Positions 41,293 through 49,698 of a stretch of 64,000 nucleotides of DNA are shown in pieces. The position numbers and the translations under genes were made by a program. This stretch comes from Streptomyces sp. NBC_01235. Its GTDB lineage: Bacteria > Actinomycetota > Actinomycetes > Streptomycetales > Streptomycetaceae. The DNA lies in contig NZ_CP108513.1 in the NCBI RefSeq assembly GCF_035989285.1, positions 10,168,001 through 10,232,000 of the forward strand, written 5' to 3'. Position 1 is the first letter of the stretch. Every line of letters begins with the position of its first letter. The notes beneath the pieces were generated by a model, which was not told where the DNA came from, did no database searches, and worked only from the letters and a program-made list of their open reading frames with translations.

Positions 41293-42381
41293 ATGCCGCA
41301 GGAAGTTCGCGGAGTGATCGCACCGGGCAAGGACGAGCCGGTGCGGGTGGAGACGATCGTGATCCCCGATCCCGGGCCCGGTGAGGCGGTGGTGAAGATC
41401 CAGGCCTGCGGGGTCTGTCACACCGACCTGCACTACAAGCAGGGCGGGATCAACGACGAGTTTCCGTTCCTGCTGGGGCATGAGGCGGCGGGTGTGGTGG
41501 AGTCCGTCGGGGACGGCGTCACGGACGTGGCGCCCGGGGACTTCGTGATCCTGAACTGGCGTGCGGTGTGCGGGCAGTGCCGGGCGTGTCTGCGGGGGCG
41601 GCCCTGGTACTGCTTCGACACCCACAACGCCAAGCAGAGGATGACCCTCGCCTCGACGGGCCAGGAGCTGTCCCCGGCCCTCGGTATCGGGGCGTTCGCG
41701 GAGAAGACGCTGGTGGCGGCGGGTCAGTGCACGAAGGTCGACGCGTCGGTGTCGGCCGCGGTGGCGGGGCTGCTGGGCTGTGGCGTGATGGCGGGGATCG
41801 GGGCGGCGATCAACACCGGCAACGTCGGCCGGGGTGACACGGTTGCGGTCATCGGGTGTGGCGGGGTGGGGGACGCGGCGATCGCGGGGTCGAACCTGGC
41901 GGGTGCGGCGAAGATCATCGCGGTGGACATCGACGACCGCAAGCTGGAGACGGCCCGCTCGATGGGTGCCACGCACACGGTCAACTCGCGCGAGTCGGAC
42001 CCGGTGGAGGCGATCCGTGAGCTGACCGGCGGGTTCGGTGCCGATGTCGTGATCGAGGCGGTCGGGCGCCCGGAGACGTACCGGCAGGCGTTCTACGCCC
42101 GTGACCTGGCCGGGACGGTGGTCCTGGTGGGGGTGCCGACCCCGGAGATGAAGCTGGAACTGCCGCTGCTGGACGTCTTCGGACGGGGCGGGGCGCTGAA
42201 GTCGTCCTGGTACGGCGACTGTCTGCCCTCGCGTGACTTCCCGATGCTGATCGACCTGCATCTGCAGGGCCGCCTGGACCTGGAGGCGTTCGTCACCGAG
42301 ACCATCCGACTGGACGAGGTGGAGAAGGCGTTCGAGCGGATGCACCACGGAGACGTCCTGCGTTCGGTGGTGGTGCTGTGA
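41293..42381 (+). CDS. mscR: S-(hydroxymethyl)mycothiol dehydrogenase (mycothiol-dependent formaldehyde dehydrogenase)
   Basis: A 362-aa zinc-dependent medium-chain alcohol dehydrogenase of class III type. It oxidises the mycothiol-formaldehyde adduct to S-formylmycothiol with NAD. Catalytic zinc ligands are Cys39 ([10 protein letters not shown]), His63 (LLGHEAAG) and a later Cys in [11 protein letters not shown]. The structural zinc cluster is in [15 protein letters not shown]. The NAD site is [30 protein letters not shown]. Sequence and length closely follow the actinobacterial MscR/AdhE2 group. The gene overlaps the next (MBL hydrolase) at TGATG, so both are co-translated as a formaldehyde and thiol-adduct detoxification pair. 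Confidence 0.93.
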   Translation: MPQEVRGVIAPGKDEPVRVETIVIPDPGPGEAVVKIQACGVCHTDLHYKQGGINDEFPFLLGHEAAGVVESVGDGVTDVAPGDFVILNWRAVCGQCRACLRGRPWYCFDTHNAKQRMTLASTGQELSPALGIGAFAEKTLVAAGQCTKVDASVSAAVAGLLGCGVMAGIGAAINTGNVGRGDTVAVIGCGGVGDAAIAGSNLAGAAKIIAVDIDDRKLETARSMGATHTVNSRESDPVEAIRELTGGFGADVVIEAVGRPETYRQAFYARDLAGTVVLVGVPTPEMKLELPLLDVFGRGGALKSSWYGDCLPSRDFPMLIDLHLQGRLDLEAFVTETIRLDEVEKAFERMHHGDVLRSVVVL

Positions 42382-43010
42382 TGTCCGCGCGCATCGAACG
42401 CCTCGTCACCTCAGGCCAGTTCAGCCTCGACGGCGGCACTTGGGACGTCGACAACAACGTGTGGCTCGTCGGCGACGACCACGAGGTCGTCGTCATCGAC
42501 GCCGCGCACGACGCCGACGCCATCCTCGCCGCCGTGGGCGACCGCAGACTGACGGCCATCGTCTGCACCCACGCCCACAACGACCACGTCTCCGCCGCGC
42601 CCGCCCTCGCCGACGCGACCGGCGCCACGATCTGGCTGCACCCCGACGACCTGCCGCTGTGGAAGCTGACCCACCCGCACCGCGAGCCCGACGCCCACCT
42701 GGCCGACGGCCAGGTCATCGAGGCCGCCGGCGCCGACCTCACCGTCCTGCACACCCCCGGGCACGCGCCCGGCGCGGTCTGCCTGTACGACCCCGGGCTC
42801 GGCGTGCTCTTCACCGGCGACACCCTCTTCCGGGGCGGCCCCGGCGCCACCGGCCGTTCCTACTCCCACTTCCCGACGATCATCACGTCCATCAAGGACC
42901 GGCTGCTCGCCCTCCCGCCCGAGACGAAGGTGCTGACCGGTCACGGCGACGCGACGACCATCGGCGCGGAGGCTCCCCACCTGGAGGAGTGGATCGCCCG
43001 CGGCCACTGA
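42381..43010 (+). CDS. MBL-fold metallo-hydrolase (probable S-formylmycothiol hydrolase partner)
   Basis: A 209-aa metallo-beta-lactamase-fold protein of the glyoxalase-II-like group. Metal ligands are in THAHNDHVSAA (H-x-H-x-D-H), LHTPGHAPGAVCLY, FTGDTLFRGG and LTGHGDATTIG. Its ATG overlaps the dehydrogenase stop codon, so it is translationally coupled. In many actinobacteria this exact pair occurs, and the MBL protein is believed to hydrolyse the S-formylmycothiol product to formate and mycothiol. That step is inference from context here. Confidence 0.9.
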   Translation: MSARIERLVTSGQFSLDGGTWDVDNNVWLVGDDHEVVVIDAAHDADAILAAVGDRRLTAIVCTHAHNDHVSAAPALADATGATIWLHPDDLPLWKLTHPHREPDAHLADGQVIEAAGADLTVLHTPGHAPGAVCLYDPGLGVLFTGDTLFRGGPGATGRSYSHFPTIITSIKDRLLALPPETKVLTGHGDATTIGAEAPHLEEWIARGH

Positions 43011-43078
43011 CCCGGCCCGGGATGCCAGAGGAGAAACACGGAAGCGTCGGCGCGCGGTACGACCCTACGATCACGGAC

Positions 43079-43450
43079 ATGACCAATGCACTCGTGACCC
43101 TCCACGACACCCGTGTCCTGCGGTGCGCCCCCGACGGCCCACCGCTCGACGGGGAGAGCGCCGCGCTCGACCTGATCGGCGACGCGTTCGGCCAGGACGC
43201 GACTCTCGTCGCCGTGCCCGCGGAACGGATGGGGGACGCGTTCTTCCGGCTGCGGTCGGGGGTCGCGGGCGCGGTCGTGCAGAAGTTCGTGAACTACCGC
43301 CTGAGGCTGGCCGTCGTGGGTGACGTCTCCCGGCACCTCGCCGAGAGCTCCGCGCTGCGGGACTTCGTGTACGAGGCGAACCACGGCGGTCAACTGTGGT
43401 TCCTGGCGGACGACGCCGCGTTGGAGGACAGGCTGCGCCCGGCCGGGTGA
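43079..43450 (+). CDS. DUF4180 family protein
   Basis: A 123-aa cytoplasmic protein. The stretches LIGDAFGQDATLVAVPAERMGDAFFRLRSGVAGAVVQKFVNYRLRLAVVGDVS and SSALRDFVYEANHGGQLWFLADDAALEDRL are the family signature of DUF4180. In other bacteria such proteins resemble STAS-like phage or regulator partners, but no activity is established. The ATG at 43079 is preceded by no strong Shine-Dalgarno. It lies 68 bases after the MBL gene and may be the last gene of that transcript. Confidence 0.85.
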   Translation: MTNALVTLHDTRVLRCAPDGPPLDGESAALDLIGDAFGQDATLVAVPAERMGDAFFRLRSGVAGAVVQKFVNYRLRLAVVGDVSRHLAESSALRDFVYEANHGGQLWFLADDAALEDRLRPAG

Positions 43451-43534
43451 GAACCGCCGAAAGGTGACAGGAGATGTCCGGCTTTCCCGGGATCCTCGAA
43501 GCGACACCACTCGCACGAGGCAGGGAGGCCGGAC

Positions 43535-44449
43535 ATGTCAGGGCCGCTGGAAGGCAAGGTCGCACTGGTCGCGGGGGCGACCCGGGGCGCGGGACGCGGT
43601 ATCGCCGTGGAGTTGGGGGCGGCCGGCGCCACCGTCTACGTGACCGGACGCACCACGCGCGAGCGGCGCTCCGAGTACGACCGCCCCGAGACGATCGAGG
43701 ACACCGCCGACCTGGTCACCGAGACAGGCGGCCTCGGCATCGCCGTCCCCACCGACCACCTCGACCCCGCGCAGGTCCGCGCCCTCGTCGACCGCGTCGC
43801 GGACGAACAGGGCCGCCTCGACGTCCTGGTCAACGACATCTGGGGCGCCGAGAACCTCTTCGAGTGGGACACCCCCGTCTGGGAGCACGACCTCGCAGGC
43901 GGGCTGCGGCTGCTCCGGCTCGCCGTCGAGACCCACGTGATCACCAGCCACCACGCCCTCCCGCTGCTCCTGCGCCGCCCGGGCGGACTGGTCGTCGAGA
44001 TGACCGACGGCACCGCCGAGTACAACCGCGACACCTACCGCGTGAACTTCTTCTACGACCTCGCCAAGGCGTCCGTCCTGCGCATGGCCTTCGCCCTCGG
44101 CCACGAACTCGGCCCGCGCGGCGCCACCGCCGTCGCGCTCACCCCCGGCTGGCTGCGCTCGGAGCTGATGCTCGACCAGTTCGGCGTACGCGAGGACAAC
44201 TGGCGCGACGCCCTCGACCGCGTTCCCCACTTCGCCATCTCGGAGACACCCCGCTACGTCGGCCGCGCGGTCGCCGCTCTCGCCGCCGACCCCGACGTCG
44301 CCCGCCACAACGGACGGTCCCTCTCCAGCGGCGGCCTCGCCCCGGAGTACGGCTTCACCGACCTCGACGGCAGCCGCCCGGACGCCTGGCGCTACATGGT
44401 CGAGGTCCAGGACGCGGGGAAGCCGGCGGACACGACGGGCTACCGCTGA
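43535..44449 (+). CDS. Short-chain dehydrogenase/reductase (DHRS1-like)
   Basis: A 304-aa SDR. The cofactor motif is VAGATRGAGRGIAVELGAAGATVYVTGRT (T-G-x3-G-x-G variant with Ala), with VNDIWGAENLF in place of NNAG, and active-site Tyr/Lys in FFYDLAKASV. A C-terminal extension to 304 residues, including SSGGLAPEYGFTDLDGSRP, is typical of bacterial DHRS1-like proteins rather than classical 250-residue SDRs. NADP preference is suggested by TGRTTRERR after beta-strand 2. Substrate unknown. The gene is monocistronic as far as can be seen. Confidence 0.88.
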   Translation: MSGPLEGKVALVAGATRGAGRGIAVELGAAGATVYVTGRTTRERRSEYDRPETIEDTADLVTETGGLGIAVPTDHLDPAQVRALVDRVADEQGRLDVLVNDIWGAENLFEWDTPVWEHDLAGGLRLLRLAVETHVITSHHALPLLLRRPGGLVVEMTDGTAEYNRDTYRVNFFYDLAKASVLRMAFALGHELGPRGATAVALTPGWLRSELMLDQFGVREDNWRDALDRVPHFAISETPRYVGRAVAALAADPDVARHNGRSLSSGGLAPEYGFTDLDGSRPDAWRYMVEVQDAGKPADTTGYR

Positions 44450-44566
44450 GTGCAGGCTTCTTCAACTCCAGTGAGATTTCGGTCCTGTTGACGTGGTAGC
44501 GGCGCTTAACAGCACCTGGAGATTTTTTCACTTGTCCTGCCCCAGGCCGTCGGGCAGCGTTCACCC

Positions 44567-45847
44567 GTGCAGACCCCCACACAGTCGGCCGCCTCACCCT
44601 GGCGCGTCCGCGACTTCCGCGTCCTGTTCTCGGCCACCGCACTGAGCCAGCTCGGCACCAACGTGAGTTACGTCGCCGTGCCCCTCGTGGCCGTGACCGC
44701 ACTGGACGCGAGCCCGGGACAGGTCGGCGCCCTGGCCACCCTGAGCACGCTGGCGTTCCTGTTCATCGGGCTGCCGGCCGGGGTCTGGGTGGACCGCATG
44801 CGCCACCGTCGCATCCTGATCGGTGCGGACCTGGCGCGGGCCGTGCTGTTCTGCTCCGTGCCCGTCGCCCGGCAGCTCGACGCGCTCACCCTCGGCCACC
44901 TGTACGCGGTGGTCCTGCTCAACGGCTGCGCGACCGTGTTCTTCGACGTCGGCTCGCAGAGCGCCCTGCCCCAACTCGTCGGCCCCGCCGCCCTCGTGCG
45001 GGCGAACTCTGCGGTCGTGAGCCTCCAGGCGGTGGGCAACATCGCGGGACGGGGAGCGGGCGGCGGGCTCGTCCAACTGCTCACCGCGCCCGTCGCCGTG
45101 GTCTGCGCGTCGGGCGCCTACCTCGCCTCCGCGCTCCAGCTCTGCGCCCTCGGACGCGGGGACGACACCCCCCGCCCGCCGCACACGGTCCGGCTGGGCG
45201 CCCAGATCGCGGAGGGCGTACGGCACGTCCTCGGCAACCGGGAACTGCGCGCGCTCGCCCTCACCGCCGCCCTCACCAACTTCGGCTCGCAGATCGTCAC
45301 CACCATGCTGCCCATCCTGTTCGTCCGCGAACTCCAGCTCACCGCAGGTGCGTTGGGCCTGTTCTGGGGAGCGGGCGGACTCGGCCTGCTGCTCGGCGCC
45401 TGGGGCGCCCGCCGGCTGGCCGCACGCCTCGGGCACGGCCGCGCCCTCGGTCTCGCCGGTCTGGTCCTGGCGCCTTCGGGACTGCTCGTGCCGTTGATCG
45501 ACCGGGGGCCCTGGCTGTGGATCGCGGGAACGGCCTGGGTGCTGGTCCTGTTCAAGACCGGCGTGGACAACGTCCTGGGCGTGAGCCTGCGCCAGCGGAT
45601 GACCCCGGATGCCCTGCTCGGCCGGATGAACGCCACGTTCCGCTTCCTGCTGACCGGGGCGCTGGCCGTGGGCGCCGCCGTCTCCGGCCTGATCGGTGAA
45701 CTGGCCGGAGTGCGGGCCACCCTCTGGGTGGGCGGCGCGCTGCTGGCGGTGAACTTCCTGCCCGTGTTCCTCTCCCCGGTCCGCTCCCGACGCGAACTCC
45801 CGCAGCAGCAGACGTCCGTGACGTTCAGTCGGACAGTGCCGAAGTGA
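44567..45847 (+). CDS. MFS transporter, enterobactin-exporter-like (MFS_3)
   Basis: A 426-aa, 12-TM transporter. WRVRDFRVLFSATALSQLGTNVSYVAVPLVAVTALDASPGQVGALATLSTLAFLFIGLPAGVWVDRMRHRRILIGADLARA is the canonical start of the MFS_3 group (EntS and macrolide-efflux-like). ALVRANSAVVSLQAVGNIAGRGAGGGLVQ and LRQRMTPDALLGRMNATFRFLLTGALAVGAAVSGLIGELAGVRATLWVGGALLAVNFLPV are equally typical. A GTG start at 44567 is chosen because it precedes the conserved WRVRDFR segment. It converges on, and overlaps by 23 bases, the PLP decarboxylase gene. The substrate is probably a small drug or siderophore. Confidence 0.9.
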   Translation: MQTPTQSAASPWRVRDFRVLFSATALSQLGTNVSYVAVPLVAVTALDASPGQVGALATLSTLAFLFIGLPAGVWVDRMRHRRILIGADLARAVLFCSVPVARQLDALTLGHLYAVVLLNGCATVFFDVGSQSALPQLVGPAALVRANSAVVSLQAVGNIAGRGAGGGLVQLLTAPVAVVCASGAYLASALQLCALGRGDDTPRPPHTVRLGAQIAEGVRHVLGNRELRALALTAALTNFGSQIVTTMLPILFVRELQLTAGALGLFWGAGGLGLLLGAWGARRLAARLGHGRALGLAGLVLAPSGLLVPLIDRGPWLWIAGTAWVLVLFKTGVDNVLGVSLRQRMTPDALLGRMNATFRFLLTGALAVGAAVSGLIGELAGVRATLWVGGALLAVNFLPVFLSPVRSRRELPQQQTSVTFSRTVPK

Positions 45848-47216
45848 GCGCGGCCAGCACCCGATCCCCGTCCGCCTCCGCCGTACGCCAGTTGCTGAAC
45901 GCCGCCCGCAGCGCGGGTACCCCGCCGTACACCGTCGGCGTCAGGAAGGCCTCCCCGGAGGCGGCCACGGTGTCCGCCAGCGCGGCGACCCGCTCCCGCG
46001 TCGGGTCGTCGGCGAGGGTGAAGCAGACGACGTTCAGTCGGACCGGCGCCAGCAGCCGCAGCCCGTCGAGCGCGGCGATCCCCTCGCCGAGCCGGGCCGC
46101 GAGGGCCACGTTGCGCTCGACGATCTCCCGGTGCCCGTCCCGCCCGTAGGCCACCAGCGAGAACCACGCCGGCAGCGCCCGCAGCCGCCGGGAGTTCTCC
46201 GGAGTGAGGTGGACGAAGTCGGGCTCGCCGGTGGGCAGTCCGAGATACGGCGAGGCGTTGTGGAAGACCCGCACCTGGAGGTCGCGGCGGCGGGTGAACT
46301 GGACGGCCGCGTCATAGGGCACGTTGAGCCACTTGTGCAGGTCCACGCAGACCGAGTCGGCGGCGTCGAGCCCGTCGACGAGGTGGGCGTACGCGGGGGA
46401 GAGGGCGGCGAACCCGCCGAACGCCGCGTCCACGTGCAGCCAGAACCCGTACCGCTCCTTCAGGGCCGCGATCGCCCGCAGATCGTCGAAGTCGACGGTG
46501 TTGACGGTGCCCGCGTTGGCGACGACGATCGCCGGCCGGCCCTCCAGCGCGGCGAGGGCCGCCTCCAGCGCGTCGACGTCGACGGCCTCCCGGTTGCCCG
46601 GCAGCACGGGCACCTGCCGCAGTCGGTCCCGGCCGACGCCCAGCACCGACAGCGCCTTGGCGACACTGGAGTGCGGGCTGCCCGACAGCACGTCGACCGG
46701 ACCCAGCGCGGCCGCGCCCTCCCGCGACACGTCCACCCCCAGCCGCTCGCCCAACCACTCCCGGGCGACGGCCAGCCCCACCGTGTTCGACACGGTCGCA
46801 CCGGTCACGAACGCCCCGGAGTGCGCCTCGCCCAGCCCGAACAGCTCCCGCAGCCAGGCCACTGTCTCCCGCTCCAGCGCCGCCGCCCAGGACCCGGCGG
46901 CCCCGGAGACGTTCTGGTCGTACGCGCTGGTCAGCCAGTCCCCGGTGACCGAGGCGGGCGTGGCGCCGCCCGTGACGAAGCCGAGGTAGCGCGGCCCGGC
47001 GGAGCCGGAGAAGCCCGGCGCCCAGCGCTCGGCGAACCGGGTGAGGGCGCCGTCGGCCCCGGCCCCTTCGGCGGGCAGCGAGGTCCGGTCCGGCGTCCTG
47101 TCGAGGCGGACCACCGGCCGCTCGTCCAGGCCGGTCACCTCGCGGGCGGCGAAGTCGCGGGCGCACTGCAGGAGTTCGGGGAGCCGGGAGAGGTCGTCGG
47201 CGAGCGTGGGGTGCAT
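45825..47216 (-). CDS. PLP-dependent group II decarboxylase
   Basis: A 463-aa fold-type I enzyme related to aromatic-amino-acid, glutamate and L-2,4-diaminobutyrate decarboxylases. GFVTGGATPASVTGDWLTSAYDQN and AFVTGATVSNTVGLAVAREWLG hold the phosphate site. WLHVDAAFGGFAAL contains the aspartate that pairs with the pyridine nitrogen, and SVCVDLHKWLNVPYDAA holds the PLP lysine. Substrate cannot be told from sequence. The ATG at 47216 begins MHPTLADDLSRL. A truncated MocR-type regulator lies divergently upstream; MocR regulators usually control PLP or GABA metabolism, so the pair probably once formed a regulated unit. Confidence 0.9.
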   Translation of the reverse strand: MHPTLADDLSRLPELLQCARDFAAREVTGLDERPVVRLDRTPDRTSLPAEGAGADGALTRFAERWAPGFSGSAGPRYLGFVTGGATPASVTGDWLTSAYDQNVSGAAGSWAAALERETVAWLRELFGLGEAHSGAFVTGATVSNTVGLAVAREWLGERLGVDVSREGAAALGPVDVLSGSPHSSVAKALSVLGVGRDRLRQVPVLPGNREAVDVDALEAALAALEGRPAIVVANAGTVNTVDFDDLRAIAALKERYGFWLHVDAAFGGFAALSPAYAHLVDGLDAADSVCVDLHKWLNVPYDAAVQFTRRRDLQVRVFHNASPYLGLPTGEPDFVHLTPENSRRLRALPAWFSLVAYGRDGHREIVERNVALAARLGEGIAALDGLRLLAPVRLNVVCFTLADDPTRERVAALADTVAASGEAFLTPTVYGGVPALRAAFSNWRTAEADGDRVLAALTSALSD

Positions 47217-47293
47217 ACCGAGGACCCTAGGCCGGGTGTCCCGGGCACCGCATGGTCCACTTCGGGGAAACTGGACTGATGCACGATGGACCG

Positions 47294-47527
47294 ATGCACG
47301 AGGGTTTGGCCGCCGCCCCCGGCCCCTGGCGCGAGCGCCCCGGACCGCTGTCCCGGTCCCTCGCGAACCCCGTGCGGGAGGCCGTCGTCGACGGTCGCCT
47401 GCCGGCCGGGACCTCCTGCTGGTCGCCTGCGGCCGCACGGCGGAGCCGGCAAATGCGAACAACCCACCTTGTCGCATCTGGTCACATTTTGTTCCTGAAT
47501 CTGGGGACTGGTGGATGCGACCCGTGA
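47294..47527 (+). pseudogene. Truncated MocR/GntR-family regulator remnant
   Basis: The frame contains GPLSRSLANPVREAVVDGRLPAGT, which matches the start of the GntR winged helix of MocR proteins (L-x-x-x-L-x-x-A-(I/V)-R-E-A-(I/V)-x-x-G-R-L-x-x-G-T). The expected next segment (LPSSR-x-LA) is already disrupted (SCWSPAAARRSRQ), and nothing of the 350-residue aminotransferase-like domain follows. It is oriented divergently from the PLP decarboxylase, the classical position of a MocR gene. The match covers only about 30 residues. Confidence 0.55.
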
Positions 47528-47646
47528 TGACCGTCCTGTGGTAGGGAGGGCAGTCGGGAGTGCGACGAGGTGTGAGCGACCGGGTGGGCAAGCCCGGACG
47601 TTCACGGCCGAGAAGGTGACTGTTTCGTCACAGGCTGAGCAGGACT

Positions 47647-47675
47647 ACAACCGATACCCCCGCCCGCCGGTCTAG
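47647..47675 (+). promoter_or_regulatory. ECF sigma-factor-type promoter candidate upstream of L,D-transpeptidase
   Basis: ACAACC (47647-47652) and GGTCTA (47669-47674) are separated by 16 bases. This resembles the AAC/TCT elements of envelope-stress sigma-E promoters in Streptomyces. The start of the L,D-transpeptidase gene is about 39 bases downstream. A wall-modifying enzyme would fit such a regulon, but the -35 element is imperfect. Confidence 0.35.
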
Positions 47676-47713
47676 GTTGACGAGAGCGCAATCGCGTCAG
47701 GGAGAGGGCAGTC

Positions 47714-48409
47714 ATGGGGGACATACGCAGACGAGGGGCCGTCGTGCTCGGGGTCACCGGCCTTGTCGCGCCGCTGACACTCGCGTTGGGGGCGGCACCG
47801 GCCCAGGCCGCGAGCTGTTCGACGCAGGCCGGGCCGTACCAGAAGCAGGTGGAGAAGTTCCTCGGCCGGCCCGTCGACGGCAAGCAGTCGACCGCCGACT
47901 GCAAGGCCATCCAGGCCTTCCAGAACAAGCACGGCATCACCCCGAACATCGGCTACGCCGGGCCTGTCACGTGGGGTGTGATGGACCTCATGAACAAGCA
48001 GAAGGCGGTGGGCAGCAACCCCAACAAGGCCGGCAAGTGCCCCACCAACAAGGGCCGCATCGCCTGCGTCAACCTCACCCTCCAGCTCAGCTGGATCCAG
48101 GACGGCAGCAGGCTCGTCTACGGCCCGGTCCCGGTGCGCACCGGCCGTAACGGGTACGAGACCCGCACCGGTCTGAAGAAGATCTACTGGCGTCACATCA
48201 ACCACGTCTCGACGATCTACAACGTGCCCATGCCCTACAGCCAGTTCTTCGACGGCGGCCAGGCCTTCCACTCCGTCGGTCTCAGCATGTGGAACCCGCC
48301 GGGCTCGCACGGCTGCGTCAACATGACCACCACGACCGCCAAGAAGTACTGGTCGCTGCTGAAGAACGGCGACGACGTCTTCGTCTACGGCCGTAAGCCG
48401 GGCACCTGA
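47714..48409 (+). CDS. Secreted L,D-transpeptidase with N-terminal peptidoglycan-binding region
   Basis: A 231-aa exported wall enzyme. A signal peptide (RRRGAVVLGVTGLVAPLTLALGAAPAQA) is followed by a short peptidoglycan-binding-like region (YQKQVEKFLGRPVDGKQSTADCKAIQAFQNKHGITPNIGYAGPVTWGVMDLM). The YkuD catalytic domain carries FHSVGLSMWNPPGSHGCVNMT with the active Cys201. It forms 3-3 crosslinks between peptidoglycan stems. The ATG at 47714 follows GGGAGAGGG. An ECF-type promoter candidate lies upstream, suggesting control by envelope stress. The gene converges on the sugar operon. Confidence 0.92.
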   Translation: MGDIRRRGAVVLGVTGLVAPLTLALGAAPAQAASCSTQAGPYQKQVEKFLGRPVDGKQSTADCKAIQAFQNKHGITPNIGYAGPVTWGVMDLMNKQKAVGSNPNKAGKCPTNKGRIACVNLTLQLSWIQDGSRLVYGPVPVRTGRNGYETRTGLKKIYWRHINHVSTIYNVPMPYSQFFDGGQAFHSVGLSMWNPPGSHGCVNMTTTTAKKYWSLLKNGDDVFVYGRKPGT

Positions 48410-48457
48410 GTCCACCGAGGTTCCTGAGGCGGCGCGGCCGCCCGGCGTCCCCGGGCG

Positions 48458-49660
48458 TCACGCCTCCGGCGCGTCCCCGAAGTCCGGGATCTCCAGCCTC
48501 GCCCCACCCTGCCGCGCGGACTCGTGCGCGACGATGCCCGGCAGGGTGTAGCGGGCCGCGACCCAGGCGTTCACGGACGGCAGCGTGCGCGTGTTGACCG
48601 CCGTCACGAAGTCGTCCACCAGGAAGTGGTGGCTGCCCTCGTGCCCGTTGTGCAGCTCGTCGAACTCCCGCGGCAGCCGCGAGCGGTCGTGCACCGGCGC
48701 CGAACCCGAGGTGAAGGCGGCCCGCAGATCGGGCGCGATGTGCTGGAGCGACGGGTCGTCGGGGGACAGCGTGGGCTTGGGCTCCAGCAGCTCGCTGATG
48801 TCCTTGACGCCCTTCTTGTCCTGCCACAGCGCCACCGTCGCGAGCTGCTCCATGCTCGCCTCGGTACCGAAGAAGCGGAACCGGGACTCGCGGATGTGGG
48901 AGGGGTAGCCGACCCGCCGGAACTCGTTCGTACGGAACGAGCCGCCGCCCGCCACCTCGAACAGCGCGGTGGCGTTGGAGAAGTCGTTGCCGAACCGGCT
49001 CACCTCCTTGTCGAAGACGCCGTCGCCCCGTGCGTCGACCACCCCGATCGCGGACACGCTCACCGCGTGCGTCCGCCAGGCGCCCAGCACCCCGCCCACC
49101 GAGTGCGTCGGATACAGCAGCGGGGGATAGCTGGCGGTCGACCTCCAGTCCGCGCCGCCGCTGTACTGGTACGCCTCGTAGAACCCCAGGTCCATGTCGT
49201 GGACGTAGTCGCCCTCGGCGTAGAAGAGCCGCCCGAAGGCGCCCTCGGCGATCTGGTTGCGGGCGTGCACCGTCGCCGGGTTGTACTGGCTCGTCTCGCC
49301 CATCATGTACGTCAGCCCGGTCGCCCGGACGGCGTCGATGATCGCCGAGATCTCCTCCGTGGTGATCGCCATGGGGACGGCGGAGTACACGTGCTTGCCC
49401 GCGTCCAGGCCCTGGAGGACCAGCGGGCCGTGCGTCCAGCGCTGGGTGAAGACGGCGACCGCGTCGACCGCCGGCGACTGAAGCATCGCCTCGTAGGAGG
49501 GGAAGGTGCCCGTCAGGCCTTCCGCGGCGGCCAGCCGCTCGGCCCGTTCCGGCAGCAGATCGGTGACGTACACGTCGCCGACGCCGGGGTGGGCCAGGAA
49601 CAGCTTGGCGAACTGGCCGGAGAACTGCCCGGCGCCGACGATGCCGAGGGAGAACGTCAT
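48458..49660 (-). CDS. Gfo/Idh/MocA-family oxidoreductase
   Basis: A 400-aa NAD(P)-dependent sugar or inositol-type dehydrogenase. The N-terminal Rossmann motif is GIVGAGQFSGQFAKLFL. The HVYSAVPMAITTEEISAII segment stands where the EKP motif usually lies (Val-Pro-Met here, so the catalytic Lys is missing from its normal place). The second domain holds YSGGADWRSTASYPPLLYPTHSVGGVLGAWR. It is the last gene of the sugar ABC operon, 38 bases after the binding protein gene, and most likely processes the imported sugar or sugar acid. The EKP change to VPM may alter activity. Confidence 0.87.
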   Translation of the reverse strand: MTFSLGIVGAGQFSGQFAKLFLAHPGVGDVYVTDLLPERAERLAAAEGLTGTFPSYEAMLQSPAVDAVAVFTQRWTHGPLVLQGLDAGKHVYSAVPMAITTEEISAIIDAVRATGLTYMMGETSQYNPATVHARNQIAEGAFGRLFYAEGDYVHDMDLGFYEAYQYSGGADWRSTASYPPLLYPTHSVGGVLGAWRTHAVSVSAIGVVDARGDGVFDKEVSRFGNDFSNATALFEVAGGGSFRTNEFRRVGYPSHIRESRFRFFGTEASMEQLATVALWQDKKGVKDISELLEPKPTLSPDDPSLQHIAPDLRAAFTSGSAPVHDRSRLPREFDELHNGHEGSHHFLVDDFVTAVNTRTLPSVNAWVAARYTLPGIVAHESARQGGARLEIPDFGDAPEA

Positions 49661-49698
49661 GGGTGGCGTGCCCTTCCGAAGTCGATTCAGAGGTCGAT

